Assembly (NCBI RefSeq): GCF_002733955.1
Contig: NZ_NVXQ01000002.1
Coordinates: forward strand, 310,001-374,000
Direction: 5' to 3'
DNA length: 64,000 nucleotides
Source of the DNA: Hoeflea sp.
Lineage (GTDB): Bacteria > Pseudomonadota > Alphaproteobacteria > Rhizobiales > Rhizobiaceae
The notes under the pieces were generated by a model. That model was not told the origin of the DNA and made no database searches. It was given only the letters and a program-made list of their open reading frames with translations. The first letter of the stretch is position 1, and every line of letters starts with the position of its first letter. Of this stretch, positions 43,985 to 54,080 are shown one piece after another. The position numbers and the translations under genes were made by a program.

Positions 43985-45430
43985 ATGGACGTCATGACCA
44001 AGACCTCTCCTTCAAATTCCCCCATCCACGTCATCGGCGGCGGCCTCGCCGGCTCGGAAGCAGCCTGGCAGATCGCCCGCCGAGGCTTGCCGGTGATTCT
44101 GCATGAGATGCGCCCGGTGCGCGGAACCGAAGCCCACAAGACCGACAGCCTCGCTGAGCTGGTCTGCTCCAATTCCTTCCGTTCCGATGATGCGGAAAAC
44201 AATGCCGTGGGCGTCATTCACGCGGAAATGCGGCTTGCGGGTTCGCTGATCATGTCCTGCGCTGACAAGAACCAGGTCCCTGCCGGTGGCGCACTGGCCG
44301 TCGATCGCGAGGGATTTGCGCAGGCCGTGACCGACGCGATTGCCGCCGAGCCGCTGATCACCATTGCCCGCGAGGAAATCACCGGTCTGCCGCCAGCGGA
44401 ATGGGACCAGACCATCATCGCCACCGGCCCGTTGACCGCCCCTGGCCTGGCCGACGCCATCAGCACCGAAACCGGCCAGGACGCGCTGGCCTTCTTTGAT
44501 GCGATCGCCCCGATCATCCACACCGATTCGATCGACATGTCGATCTGCTGGTTCCAGTCGCGCTACGACAAGGTTGGCCCCGGCGGCACCGGCCGCGACT
44601 ACATCAACTGCCCGATGGACAAGGAGCAGTATGACGCCTTCATCGATGCGCTGATCGCCGGTGACACCACCGGGTTCAAGGAATGGGAAGGCACGCCCTA
44701 TTTCGATGGCTGCCTGCCGATCGAGATCATGGCCGAGCGCGGCCGCGAAACCCTGCGCCACGGGCCGATGAAGCCGATGGGCCTGACCAATGCGCACAAG
44801 CCCGACGAAAAGGCCTATGCCGTGGTGCAACTGCGCCAGGACAATGCGCTGGGCACGCTCTACAACATGGTCGGATTCCAGACCAAGCTGAAATATGGCG
44901 CCCAGGCCGAGATCATCCGCATGATCCCCGGGCTTCAGAATGCCGAATTCGCCCGGCTTGGCGGCCTGCACCGCAACACCTATCTCAATTCACCACTGCT
45001 TCTCGATGGCAAGCTGCAGCTCAAGAGCCGTCCGGGTCTGCGCTTTGCAGGCCAGATCACCGGCTGCGAGGGCTATGTCGAGAGCGCTGCCATGGGCCTG
45101 CTCGCAGGCCGCTTTGCCGCAGCCGAGCGGCTTGGCGAAGAGCTTGCCCCGCCGCCGCTGACATCCGCCTTTGGCGCGCTGCTCAACCACATCACCGGCG
45201 GTCATCTGGTCAGCCATGACGAGCCGGGCAAGCGCTCATTCCAGCCGATGAATGTCAACTTCGGACTGTTTCCGCCGCTCGAGCCTGGCGCCATCGTCAA
45301 GCCCGAGGGCGGCGGCCGTTTCCGCGGCAAGGACAAGGCCAAGGCAAAGAAGCAGGCGATGGCCCGCCGGGCTCTGGCGGATTTCGCGGCCTGGCTCGGC
45401 GTTTCCAGCGTTCAGCAGGCCGCCGAATAG
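43985..45430 (+). CDS. trmFO: Methylenetetrahydrofolate-tRNA-(uracil-5-)-methyltransferase TrmFO
   Basis: A 481-residue GidA-related flavoprotein. The FAD-binding motif [13 protein letters not shown] is at about 16-28. Conserved cysteine motifs are [10 protein letters not shown] and [10 protein letters not shown]. It makes ribothymidine at position 54 of tRNA using methylenetetrahydrofolate and FADH2. The start is uncertain between the ATGs at 43985 and 43994; both ribosome sites are weak. The C-terminal 20 residues are Ala and Lys-rich as in other rhizobial copies. Confidence 0.93.
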   Translation: MDVMTKTSPSNSPIHVIGGGLAGSEAAWQIARRGLPVILHEMRPVRGTEAHKTDSLAELVCSNSFRSDDAENNAVGVIHAEMRLAGSLIMSCADKNQVPAGGALAVDREGFAQAVTDAIAAEPLITIAREEITGLPPAEWDQTIIATGPLTAPGLADAISTETGQDALAFFDAIAPIIHTDSIDMSICWFQSRYDKVGPGGTGRDYINCPMDKEQYDAFIDALIAGDTTGFKEWEGTPYFDGCLPIEIMAERGRETLRHGPMKPMGLTNAHKPDEKAYAVVQLRQDNALGTLYNMVGFQTKLKYGAQAEIIRMIPGLQNAEFARLGGLHRNTYLNSPLLLDGKLQLKSRPGLRFAGQITGCEGYVESAAMGLLAGRFAAAERLGEELAPPPLTSAFGALLNHITGGHLVSHDEPGKRSFQPMNVNFGLFPPLEPGAIVKPEGGGRFRGKDKAKAKKQAMARRALADFAAWLGVSSVQQAAE

Positions 45431-45574
45431 CGCGAAAACAACATATCGGCGGTATTTGTGCAGTTGGTTTAGAAAACTGCTAACCGCCACACGGTATCTT
45501 CCCAGCGTTGCATGAGCTGACGCCCGTTGAGGCGTGGCCCGATCAGATTGCACCGGTCCATGGGAAGAACTGTC

Positions 45575-46930
45575 ATGTTGAAAACCTTCGCCACCAACCG
45601 CTCCGGAAATTTCGGCATGATCGCCGCCTTGCTGAGCATCCCGCTGTTCGGCGCAGCTGCCCTGGCGGTTGACTATGTCAATGCCGCCGGCCAGCGCAGC
45701 GATATCCAGAACGCGGTCGATGCCGCCGTTCTCGCCGCCGCCTCATCGGGGAAGTCGGCTGAAAGTGATCTGCGCGCGGTCGCCGAAGAGGTGCTGCTGG
45801 CCAATGTCGATGCAGACACCCGCGACGAACTCAAGATCACCGGCTTCGATCTCAACGCCGAAGGCCAGGTGACGATGTCCGTCAGCGGTCAGCTGCCAAG
45901 CACATTTGCCCGAATTTTCAAGCTCGATGTTCTCGAGGTTGCCGTCAGCGCCCAGGCCCAGCGTCCCGGTGGCCAGAGCGTCGAGATCGCGCTTGTCCTC
46001 GACAACACCTACTCCATGGTCGGGCAGAAGCTGAGCGACCTCAAGACTGCAACCAATGCGCTGATCAAGACCTTCGAAGTCGAACAGGATCTCGACGTCA
46101 AGATCGCTCTTGTGCCGTTTTCGCGCTATGTCAATGTTGGTACCCAGAACCGCGATGCCAGCTGGCTTGATGTCGATCCGGACAGCTCCAGCACCGAGAA
46201 TGTCTGCTACAAGCGAAAACCCGTCACCGGCAAATCCGGCTGCAGAACCGAGACCACAACCGGCACGAATGACGGCGTTCCCACCACACGAACCCGGGAA
46301 GTGTGCACCAGCTACACCTATGGCCCCGAGGAGACCGTCTGCAGCGACCGGACGACCAACATTCGCTGGTACGGTTGTGTCGGCTCCCGAGATGCGCCGC
46401 TGGACGTCACCGACACGCGGCCGGACCGACGCATTCCGGGCCTGATGAACCAGCGCTGCAGCACGCCGTTGCTGACCCTGACCGACAACTACACCGCGAT
46501 CCGCAAGGCCGTCACTGACATGAACGCCCAGTACGATACCTACATCCCTGCCGGGATCATGTGGGGCTGGCGCGTATTGTCACCGCAGGCGCCGTTTTCC
46601 GAAGGCAAGGCCTACTCCAGGAACGTGCGCAAATTCATGATTGTCATGACCGACGGTTCCAACACCCTGTCCCCAAGCTATCCCCACCACAATGGCAAGG
46701 ACGGTACCTATGCCGACCGCTTGATGACCAGGGCTTGCGACAACGCAAAGGCAGAGAGCATCGAAATCTTTACGGTCGGCGTCGACGTGCCCAATGCCAG
46801 CACCCGGGACGGGCTCGTCGCCTGTGCCAGCAAGGCCAAGAATGCCGTTGCCATCACGGATTCGAGCAAGCTCGACGAGGTCTTTCAGAACATCGCCGGC
46901 GAAATCCTGTCCGTGCGCCTGACCATGTAA
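45575..46930 (+). CDS. TadG-like von Willebrand factor A protein
   Basis: A 451-residue protein. The N-terminus is the TadE/TadG-like stretch RSGNFGMIAALLSIPLFGAA, one membrane helix shared with pilus-assembly pseudopilins. A VWA domain follows, with a variant MIDAS (LDNTYSM, where DxSxS is usual) near residue 150 and MTDGSN later. A Cys-rich insert of about 70 residues (around 210-275) has five or six cysteines, possibly disulfide-bonded in the periplasm. No other tad genes are adjacent. The ATG at 45575 has GGGAAG seven bases upstream; ATGs at 45527 and 45560 lack it. Confidence 0.85.
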   Translation: MLKTFATNRSGNFGMIAALLSIPLFGAAALAVDYVNAAGQRSDIQNAVDAAVLAAASSGKSAESDLRAVAEEVLLANVDADTRDELKITGFDLNAEGQVTMSVSGQLPSTFARIFKLDVLEVAVSAQAQRPGGQSVEIALVLDNTYSMVGQKLSDLKTATNALIKTFEVEQDLDVKIALVPFSRYVNVGTQNRDASWLDVDPDSSSTENVCYKRKPVTGKSGCRTETTTGTNDGVPTTRTREVCTSYTYGPEETVCSDRTTNIRWYGCVGSRDAPLDVTDTRPDRRIPGLMNQRCSTPLLTLTDNYTAIRKAVTDMNAQYDTYIPAGIMWGWRVLSPQAPFSEGKAYSRNVRKFMIVMTDGSNTLSPSYPHHNGKDGTYADRLMTRACDNAKAESIEIFTVGVDVPNASTRDGLVACASKAKNAVAITDSSKLDEVFQNIAGEILSVRLTM

Positions 46931-47011
46931 GCAAGATCACGCGTCTGCCACACGGTGATCTCGCTGCCTGCATGGCTTCAGGGCACTTCTGCCTGGCGAT
47001 AGCGCCGGAGA

Positions 47012-47978
<967 letters not shown>

Positions 47979-47986
<8 letters not shown>

Positions 47987-48437
47987 TCTCTCCCCCTTCT
48001 GGCGCATCGAAATCCGGGCTGGCCAGCGCAAAGCTGCCGCACAGCCACAAGGAGACTTCCGCCGCATCCTCTGCCGAGGCAAAGATGTAGTCGCCGCCCT
48101 TGAGCGTTGATTCGTGAAATTCGATATGCAGGCCGGGCTGTTCCTCGACAGGCTGCACGCTGACATCGCCCGGCAGGATCAAACGCGCCACCTGGTGTCG
48201 GCCCATCGATTGTATGAAACCGGTCTTGCCGTCGGCCAGCCGCAAAAAGCTGGCATTGCCGTCCTTGGTCATCGTTACCGAGCGGATCGCCTCGCCCGGA
48301 TAGGCGCGCGCAAACTCCAGAATGACCTCACCATGGTCACGGCCACCCTTGGTGCGCGAACCTCCGGTATAGTGGACCACGCCGATCAGCAGTGTCACCG
48401 CAAAGGCCACCACGACTATCAAGGCACCAAGACTCAT
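47979..48437 (-). CDS. Small membrane-anchored protein of unknown function
   Basis: A 152-residue protein with an N-terminal membrane helix (about 3-24), then a soluble domain with no known motif (LADGKTGFIQSMG and GGDYIFASAEDA stand out). Orientation is probably N-in with the domain periplasmic. It overlaps the desaturase-family gene by eight bases, hinting at a shared pathway. No family recognised. Confidence 0.7.
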
Positions 48438-48579
48438 CCATTCCCTCCGCTTGACGTAGCTCCCGTCCGCGTCAACCTGACGTGACTATGCCGCGCATCC
48501 CTGCCGCGCGCAAGGCGTGGACATGGAAGCCGGCAATCCTGATCAAGACCCGGAAAGCTTGCTCCAGACTGAGGTGAAA

Positions 48580-49452
48580 TCAGAATGTGCCGCGACGGGC
48601 GGCGCGCCACAATTGCCACTGCCGGCGCCATTGCGGCAACCGCACCGTCTCGGACAGGCAATCGGCAGCCTTTTTCTCGGCGCGGTCGAGCACTGTTTCA
48701 ACCAGCGCCACCGGCAGGTAGGCCGAGTTGACGGCTGGCGGCACCTCCACAAGGGCTGCGCGGGCCTTGCCCAGATGCTCGCGTCCGAATCCGGCAAAGG
48801 CGCGAATGGCATTGGCTGAGCGATCGCGGTCCGCTCCGGCCAGGAAGCTGTCTCTGGAAAGTCCGGTCGCCGACAGCAGATCGCCGGGGATGAACACCTG
48901 CCCCCGGGCCTGGGTTATCGGCAACATCATCAGATGCCCGGCAACCGCCTGGGCGACGCCCGCATGGCCGCTGGCGGTGCTGGTCCTCGTAGCCGCGGTC
49001 GGATCGAGCACGAAGGCCGACATCTGCAGCAGCGCAGACGCGGTCTCCCCGGCATAGCCCTCGTAGCTGGTCCGGTCCTGCATGGGATCGTCATAGAGAT
49101 CGAAAATCCGCGCGTCACACATGGCGGTCAACGGCTCGACTGGAAGAGCGCGGCGCTCGATCAGCTCGAGCAGAGCCGAGGCCACCGGATGCGCCTGCGC
49201 TTCCTCCCGCCGCTCACCCGAAACCATGTCCCGCCACCATTGCAGCCGCATTTCCCCCGGAAGGGCCTCACGCACCCTGTCCCGGACAGCCGCAATTTCA
49301 GCGTTGAACAGAAACAGCACCAGCAGATCGTCACGAACAGCTGCAGACATCAGCAGCAGCGCCAGATAGCGGTCGATATCGGCTGCACGCAGGCTCGCGA
49401 GCAACTCAGACCGGCTTTGATCTGACAACACCGCGTCGGACACTGCTGTCAC
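48580..49452 (-). CDS. Squalene/phytoene synthase-fold protein, NDUFAF6-like
   Basis: A 290-residue all-helical protein of the squalene/phytoene synthase family. In true synthases the first aspartate-rich motif (DxxxD) follows the FCR-type stretch; here the matching region reads LFLFNAEIAAVRD with no such motif, and the second region YDDPMQD is only partly kept. It is therefore unlikely to make phytoene. Its position, overlapping a Mth938-fold gene by four bases downstream of secDF, fits the alphaproteobacterial homologue of the mitochondrial complex I assembly factor NDUFAF6. That role is inference from the neighbourhood. Confidence 0.8.
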   Translation of the reverse strand: MTAVSDAVLSDQSRSELLASLRAADIDRYLALLLMSAAVRDDLLVLFLFNAEIAAVRDRVREALPGEMRLQWWRDMVSGERREEAQAHPVASALLELIERRALPVEPLTAMCDARIFDLYDDPMQDRTSYEGYAGETASALLQMSAFVLDPTAATRTSTASGHAGVAQAVAGHLMMLPITQARGQVFIPGDLLSATGLSRDSFLAGADRDRSANAIRAFAGFGREHLGKARAALVEVPPAVNSAYLPVALVETVLDRAEKKAADCLSETVRLPQWRRQWQLWRAARRGTF

Positions 49453-49841
49453 CCTTCGACGGCGATCAGGGCAGCGGCAACGGCACGCGATTCCGACAAC
49501 ATCACATTGTAGGTCCGCACAGCCGCGCCAGTGCTCATCGGATCTGACGAGATGTTGGCCTCCCGCAGGGCCTGCTTCAGCTCCGCCGGCAACGGACGGA
49601 TCGACGGACCAGTGCCGAGCAACAGGAACTCGATGTCTTTCGCTTCAGCCAAAACCCGCGAAAACAGCTCCACATCAAGCGGCTGGTCCTCTGTCACCTC
49701 CCAACCGTGCACGCCCGACGGCAGACACAGGATGGAGCCGCGATGCGACATGTCGGCAAAGCGGAAACCGCCGTTTCCATAGGCGTCTATAGGCGGACGC
49801 CCTGGAAAGTGCGCGGCGCGGATCTCGATTCCCGAGGCCAT
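49449..49841 (-). CDS. Mth938-like (DUF498) protein, NDUFAF3-like
   Basis: A 130-residue protein of the DUF498/Mth938 fold, with the family stretch LLLGTGPSIRPLP near residues 73-85. The human member NDUFAF3 (C3orf60) is a complex I assembly factor. It starts two bases after secDF and overlaps the phytoene-synthase-fold gene by four bases, so all are in one operon. A role in complex I assembly here is inferred. Confidence 0.88.
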   Translation of the reverse strand: MASGIEIRAAHFPGRPPIDAYGNGGFRFADMSHRGSILCLPSGVHGWEVTEDQPLDVELFSRVLAEAKDIEFLLLGTGPSIRPLPAELKQALREANISSDPMSTGAAVRTYNVMLSESRAVAAALIAVEG

Positions 49842-49843
49842 GC

Positions 49844-52414
49844 TCAGGCCCTGCTTTGATCCGCACCCTCAGGCACTGGTTCTGCTTCGGTTTCTGCATC
49901 CATGCCGACCCGGAAATTGTCCGCTCTCAGCTTGAACAGGATCAGCACCGGCGCCGCGATGAAGATCGACGAGTAGGTACCGACGACCACACCGAAGATC
50001 ATTGCGAATGTGAACGACCGGATCACTTCGCCGCCGAAAATGAACAGCGCAAGCAGTGCAAGCAGCGTTGTCACCGATGTCAGGATCGTCCGTGGCAGCA
50101 TCTGGTTGATCGACAGATCGAGCAGGTTGGTCAGCGACAGTTTCTTGTATCGCCTCAGGTTCTCGCGCACGCGGTCATAGACCACCACCGTATCGTTGAG
50201 CGAGTAACCGACGATCGTCAGCACAGCCGCGATACTGGAGAGGTTGAACTCGATTCCCGAGACCACGAAGATCCCGATGGTCAGCACAACGTCATGCAAT
50301 GTGGCGATGATCGCGCCGAGCGCAAACTGCCATTCGAAGCGGAACCAGATATAGACCAGGATCGCCAGCAGTGATGCGATCACCGCGATCGTGCCGGCCT
50401 GCGCCAATTCGCCTGAAACGGTCGGGCCGACAACCTCGACCCGGCGAATATTGTAATCGCCCTCGAGCTCGCCCCGGACCAGTGTGATGACGGTCTGTTC
50501 GGCGTTCTCGCCGCCGCCCTGTGCCTGCACCCGGATCAAGACTTCCCGCGGTGAACCGAACTCCTGCACCTGGACATCGCCGAGATTGAGTTCCGACATC
50601 CGCGCCCGGATATCGCCGACGTCAGCGTTGCCATCCTTGGCCTGGACCTCGATCATCGATCCACCTTTGAAATCGATGCCGTAATTCATGTTGATCGTGG
50701 CAAACAGCCCCATCGCCGCCAGCGAAAGCACCGCCGACAGAACAAATGTGAATTTGCGGATCCGCATGAAGCGGAAGGTGAAATCGCGAATGACTGCGTC
50801 AAGCGCGCCCTTCGGCATGGCCTTGGGGCGCTTGCGGCGCACCCATTCCGCCACCATCCAGCGGGTAAAGGTGAAGGCTGTGAACACCGTTGTGACAATA
50901 CCAACCGCCAGGGTGACGGCGAAACCGCGGACCGGGCCGGTACCGAGATAAAACAGGATCACGGCCGCGATCAAAGTGGTCACGTTGGCATCGAGGATGG
51001 TTGCGAAAGCCTTGGAGAAGCCAGCGTCGATCGCCTGGATCAGCGATCGCCCTGCCCTGTGCTCCTCGCGAATGCGCTCGTAGATCAGAACGTTGGAGTC
51101 GACCGCCATGCCGACCGTCAGCACGATACCGGCAATACCCGGCAAGGTCAGTGTCGCCCCCAGCATGGTCAGGATCGCGATGATCATGCAGACATTGGCA
51201 ATCAGCGCCAGGTTGGCGATGAAGCCGAGCATGCCGTAAGCGACGAACATGAAGCCCAGCACCAGAAGCGCGCCGATGATGCCGGCGATTTCGCCTGCGG
51301 CCACAGAGTCGGCTCCAAGGCCGGGGCCGACCGTCCGCTCTTCGATCACCGTCAGCGTGGCAGGCAGGGCGCCGGCACGCAGCAGGATTGCAAGGTCATT
51401 GGCGCTCTGCACGTCGAAATTGCCGGAAATCTGGCCTGTACCGCCCAGGATCGGCTCACGGATCACCGGAGCAGAAACAACCTGGTCATCAAGCACGATG
51501 GCAAATGGCAGACCGACAAACTGGGTCGTGGCCTGGCCAAAACGCTGTCCGCCCTTCGAATCGAAGCGGAAGCTGACGATCGGTTCGTTGGTGCGCTGGT
51601 CATAGCCGGCCTGCGCATCGACCAGGTTTTCGCCCGAGACCAGAACCGTGCGCTGAATGAGATAGGGAATCGGCGGATCGTCAGTGGTGTAGAGAACTTC
51701 CGAATTGGCCGGCGGACGCCCCTGGATCGCTTCCTGCACCGGCATCGTAGTGTCCACCATCCGGAACGCCAGCTTCGCAGTCTGGTTGAGCAGGTTCTTG
51801 AGCCGCTCGGGGTCATCAAGCCCGGGAACCTGAACCAGAATTCGATCATCGCCCTGGCGCTGGATCACGGGCTCGGTCGTACCCAGCTCGTCGATACGCT
51901 TGCGCACCACTTCAATCGACTGCGCCACAGCTGATGACACCCGGTAGGTAATGCCCTCATCCGTCAGCAGAATACGCAACTGTCCGGGCCGCATTTCCTC
52001 GACGGTCGCTTCCGTCACGGTGCCGCCACCGAACAGTCCTGCACTCACCGGTTCGGAAAGTTCGGCAAGGATTTCCTTGGCTTCCTCGACCCGGGCATCG
52101 TCGCGGATCCGCACCTGCACCATCTGGCCAGTGCCCGAAAGCCCTGTGTAACCAATGCCCGCTTCGCGCAACAGGCGCCGCACATCATCAACCGTTGTGG
52201 TCAACCGGTCCTTGATGATGTCCTCGCGTTCCACCTGCAACAGCATGTAGGACCCACCCTGCAGATCGAGGCCGAGGGTGAGCTGCTTGGATGGCACCCA
52301 GTCCGGCAGAGCTTCGGTCTGTTGCTGGCTGAGAACATTCGGGAACGCGAACACCACGCCGGCAAGCACCGCTAGCCAGATGAGAGTAGTTTTCCAACGG
52401 GAGAAATAAAGCAT
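49844..52414 (-). CDS. secDF: Fused protein translocase subunit SecDF
   Basis: An 856-residue fusion of SecD (about 1-525) and SecF (about 555-835). SecD begins with one helix, has the P1 periplasmic domain with LGLDLQGGSYML, and five more helices from about 375. SecF starts with one helix, then IDFKGGSMIEV, and ends in the helices with LNDTVVVYDRVREN. It uses the proton gradient to help pull proteins through SecYEG. The fused form is usual in rhizobia. It lies 93 bases after yajC and leads the complex I assembly genes. Confidence 0.95.
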   Translation of the reverse strand: MLYFSRWKTTLIWLAVLAGVVFAFPNVLSQQQTEALPDWVPSKQLTLGLDLQGGSYMLLQVEREDIIKDRLTTTVDDVRRLLREAGIGYTGLSGTGQMVQVRIRDDARVEEAKEILAELSEPVSAGLFGGGTVTEATVEEMRPGQLRILLTDEGITYRVSSAVAQSIEVVRKRIDELGTTEPVIQRQGDDRILVQVPGLDDPERLKNLLNQTAKLAFRMVDTTMPVQEAIQGRPPANSEVLYTTDDPPIPYLIQRTVLVSGENLVDAQAGYDQRTNEPIVSFRFDSKGGQRFGQATTQFVGLPFAIVLDDQVVSAPVIREPILGGTGQISGNFDVQSANDLAILLRAGALPATLTVIEERTVGPGLGADSVAAGEIAGIIGALLVLGFMFVAYGMLGFIANLALIANVCMIIAILTMLGATLTLPGIAGIVLTVGMAVDSNVLIYERIREEHRAGRSLIQAIDAGFSKAFATILDANVTTLIAAVILFYLGTGPVRGFAVTLAVGIVTTVFTAFTFTRWMVAEWVRRKRPKAMPKGALDAVIRDFTFRFMRIRKFTFVLSAVLSLAAMGLFATINMNYGIDFKGGSMIEVQAKDGNADVGDIRARMSELNLGDVQVQEFGSPREVLIRVQAQGGGENAEQTVITLVRGELEGDYNIRRVEVVGPTVSGELAQAGTIAVIASLLAILVYIWFRFEWQFALGAIIATLHDVVLTIGIFVVSGIEFNLSSIAAVLTIVGYSLNDTVVVYDRVRENLRRYKKLSLTNLLDLSINQMLPRTILTSVTTLLALLALFIFGGEVIRSFTFAMIFGVVVGTYSSIFIAAPVLILFKLRADNFRVGMDAETEAEPVPEGADQSRA

Positions 52415-52507
52415 GGGGCTCTCGGTTCATCCTCGGGGACGAAATGGGGAAATGGATGCACGGTGCCGTATCGCGGACAGGAACCATGCCCTGTCCGCAT
52501 TTTGCGG

Positions 52508-52831
52508 CTATTCCTTGACCGGCTCGCCCTTGACGCGAACATCGGCAATCAGGCTGCGCACCAGACGAACCTTGACGCCGTCGGCGATCTCGACTTCCAG
52601 CTCGGCATCATCAATCACCTTGGTCACCTTGGCAACCATGCCGCCGCCGGTCACCACCTGGTCGCCACGGCGAACATTGGCGAGCATTTCCGCGCGCTTC
52701 TTCATCTGCGTCCGCTGCGGGCGGATGATGAGAAAATACATGATCACGAAGATCAGCAGGAACGGCAGGATCGACATCAGGATCTCGCTGCCGCCGCCTG
52801 CGGTCTGGGCATAGGCCGGGGTTACAAACAT
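52508..52831 (-). CDS. yajC: Preprotein translocase subunit YajC
   Basis: A 107-residue protein with one membrane helix (about 20-40, ending in FLIIRPQRTQMKKR) and a small soluble domain (GDQVVTGGGMVAKVT). It is part of the SecDF-YajC complex and lies just upstream of secDF. The ATG at 52829-52831 has AAGGAG six bases upstream. The longer in-frame reading is spurious. Confidence 0.94.
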   Translation of the reverse strand: MFVTPAYAQTAGGGSEILMSILPFLLIFVIMYFLIIRPQRTQMKKRAEMLANVRRGDQVVTGGGMVAKVTKVIDDAELEVEIADGVKVRLVRSLIADVRVKGEPVKE

Positions 52832-53130
52832 GAAAAACTCCTTGAAGATATAGCATGGAGCCCCGGAAACGGGCCGCCAACAGTCGAGCGGAATATAGTG
52901 GCAAGATAGCCGATTGCAACGCAAACATGGCCTGTCCCCGGCTGATTTCCCACTCTAAACCGCTTTTCGGCATTGCCGCTCCATGCTACCCGCTCTCCAT
53001 CACCTCTCGCAGCGACAGTTTTGCCGTTCACCCGTCAAACTGCGGGGGAGAAGACGACCGGCGCCGATTTCCGATTGGACTGTCAGGTCGGCAATCGCAG
53101 CAGCGCATCAGACAGTCACGGGACAAAGAC

Positions 53131-54000
53131 ATGCAAGATCAGACCGCCCAGCAAATCCTCGCAGAACTCGCACGGCTTTCCCGTGCGGTGGAATCACTTG
53201 CCCCCGCACCCCGTCCCGCTATCGACTTCGAAGCCGCAGACTGTTTCGTCTGGAATGCAGAGGCCCATCACCTCGCCCCGGTGGGCAAACCCAACCGCAT
53301 CGACATCGGCCTGATCAAGGGTGTCGACCATGTGCGCGATATCCTGGTCGACAACACCCGGCGCTTTGCCCGCGGACTGCCGGCAAACAATGTGCTTCTA
53401 TGGGGCGCACGCGGCATGGGAAAATCGTCGCTGGTCAAATCCGCCCACGCAGAACTTTCCACTGAAGCCGAGACCATCGCTCCGTTGAAACTGATCGAAA
53501 TTCACCGGGAGGACATCAACTCCCTGCCCGAGCTGATGGCCATCCTCAGGCCCTCCGACAACCGTTTCATCCTGTTTTGCGATGATCTCTCTTTCGATCA
53601 TGACGACACCGCCTACAAGTCGCTCAAGGCAGCACTCGACGGCGGCATCGAAGGCCGGCCGGAAAATGTCGTGCTTTACGCCACCTCCAACCGCAGACAC
53701 CTGCTGCCGCGCGACATGATCGAAAACGAGCGCTCCACTGCCATCAATCCCAGCGAAACCGTGGAAGAGAAAGTCTCTCTCTCCGACCGCTTCGGGCTAT
53801 GGCTCGGATTCCACAAATGCAACCAGGACGAATATCTCGAAATGGTCACAGGCTATGCAGATCACTTTGATCTCAAGATCACACCCGAAGATCTGCAGGC
53901 TCAGGCGATGGAATGGTCGACCACCCGTGGCGCGCGGTCCGGCCGCGTTGCCTGGCAGTTCATCCAGGATCTGGCCGGCCGCCACGGCCAGAGGCTTTGA
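53131..54000 (+). CDS. DUF815 family AAA-type ATPase
   Basis: A 289-residue P-loop ATPase. Walker A GARGMGKSS is at 92-100, Walker B FILFCDDLSF lies about 45 residues later, and YATSNRRHLLPR is the sensor-like stretch. The family is widespread in bacteria and has no assigned role. The ATG at 53131 follows a GGGACAAAG region; the open frame upstream to 52855 is spurious. It is divergent from yajC, with 299 bases of intergenic DNA, and convergent with the LytM gene. Confidence 0.88.
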   Translation: MQDQTAQQILAELARLSRAVESLAPAPRPAIDFEAADCFVWNAEAHHLAPVGKPNRIDIGLIKGVDHVRDILVDNTRRFARGLPANNVLLWGARGMGKSSLVKSAHAELSTEAETIAPLKLIEIHREDINSLPELMAILRPSDNRFILFCDDLSFDHDDTAYKSLKAALDGGIEGRPENVVLYATSNRRHLLPRDMIENERSTAINPSETVEEKVSLSDRFGLWLGFHKCNQDEYLEMVTGYADHFDLKITPEDLQAQAMEWSTTRGARSGRVAWQFIQDLAGRHGQRL

Positions 54001-54027
54001 CCCGATCTGGTATTGGCGATGAAACAC

Positions 54028-54060
54028 AAAAAGGCCGGCACCCGTAAGTGCCGGCCTTTT
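54028..54060. terminator. Bidirectional terminator
   Basis: A perfect stem (AAAAGGCCGGCAC with GTGCCGGCCTTTT, six-base loop) flanked by A and T runs lies between the convergent DUF815 and LytM genes and should work on both strands. Confidence 0.88.
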
Positions 54061-54080
54061 CACTTTCGCCTGGAGGGGCG

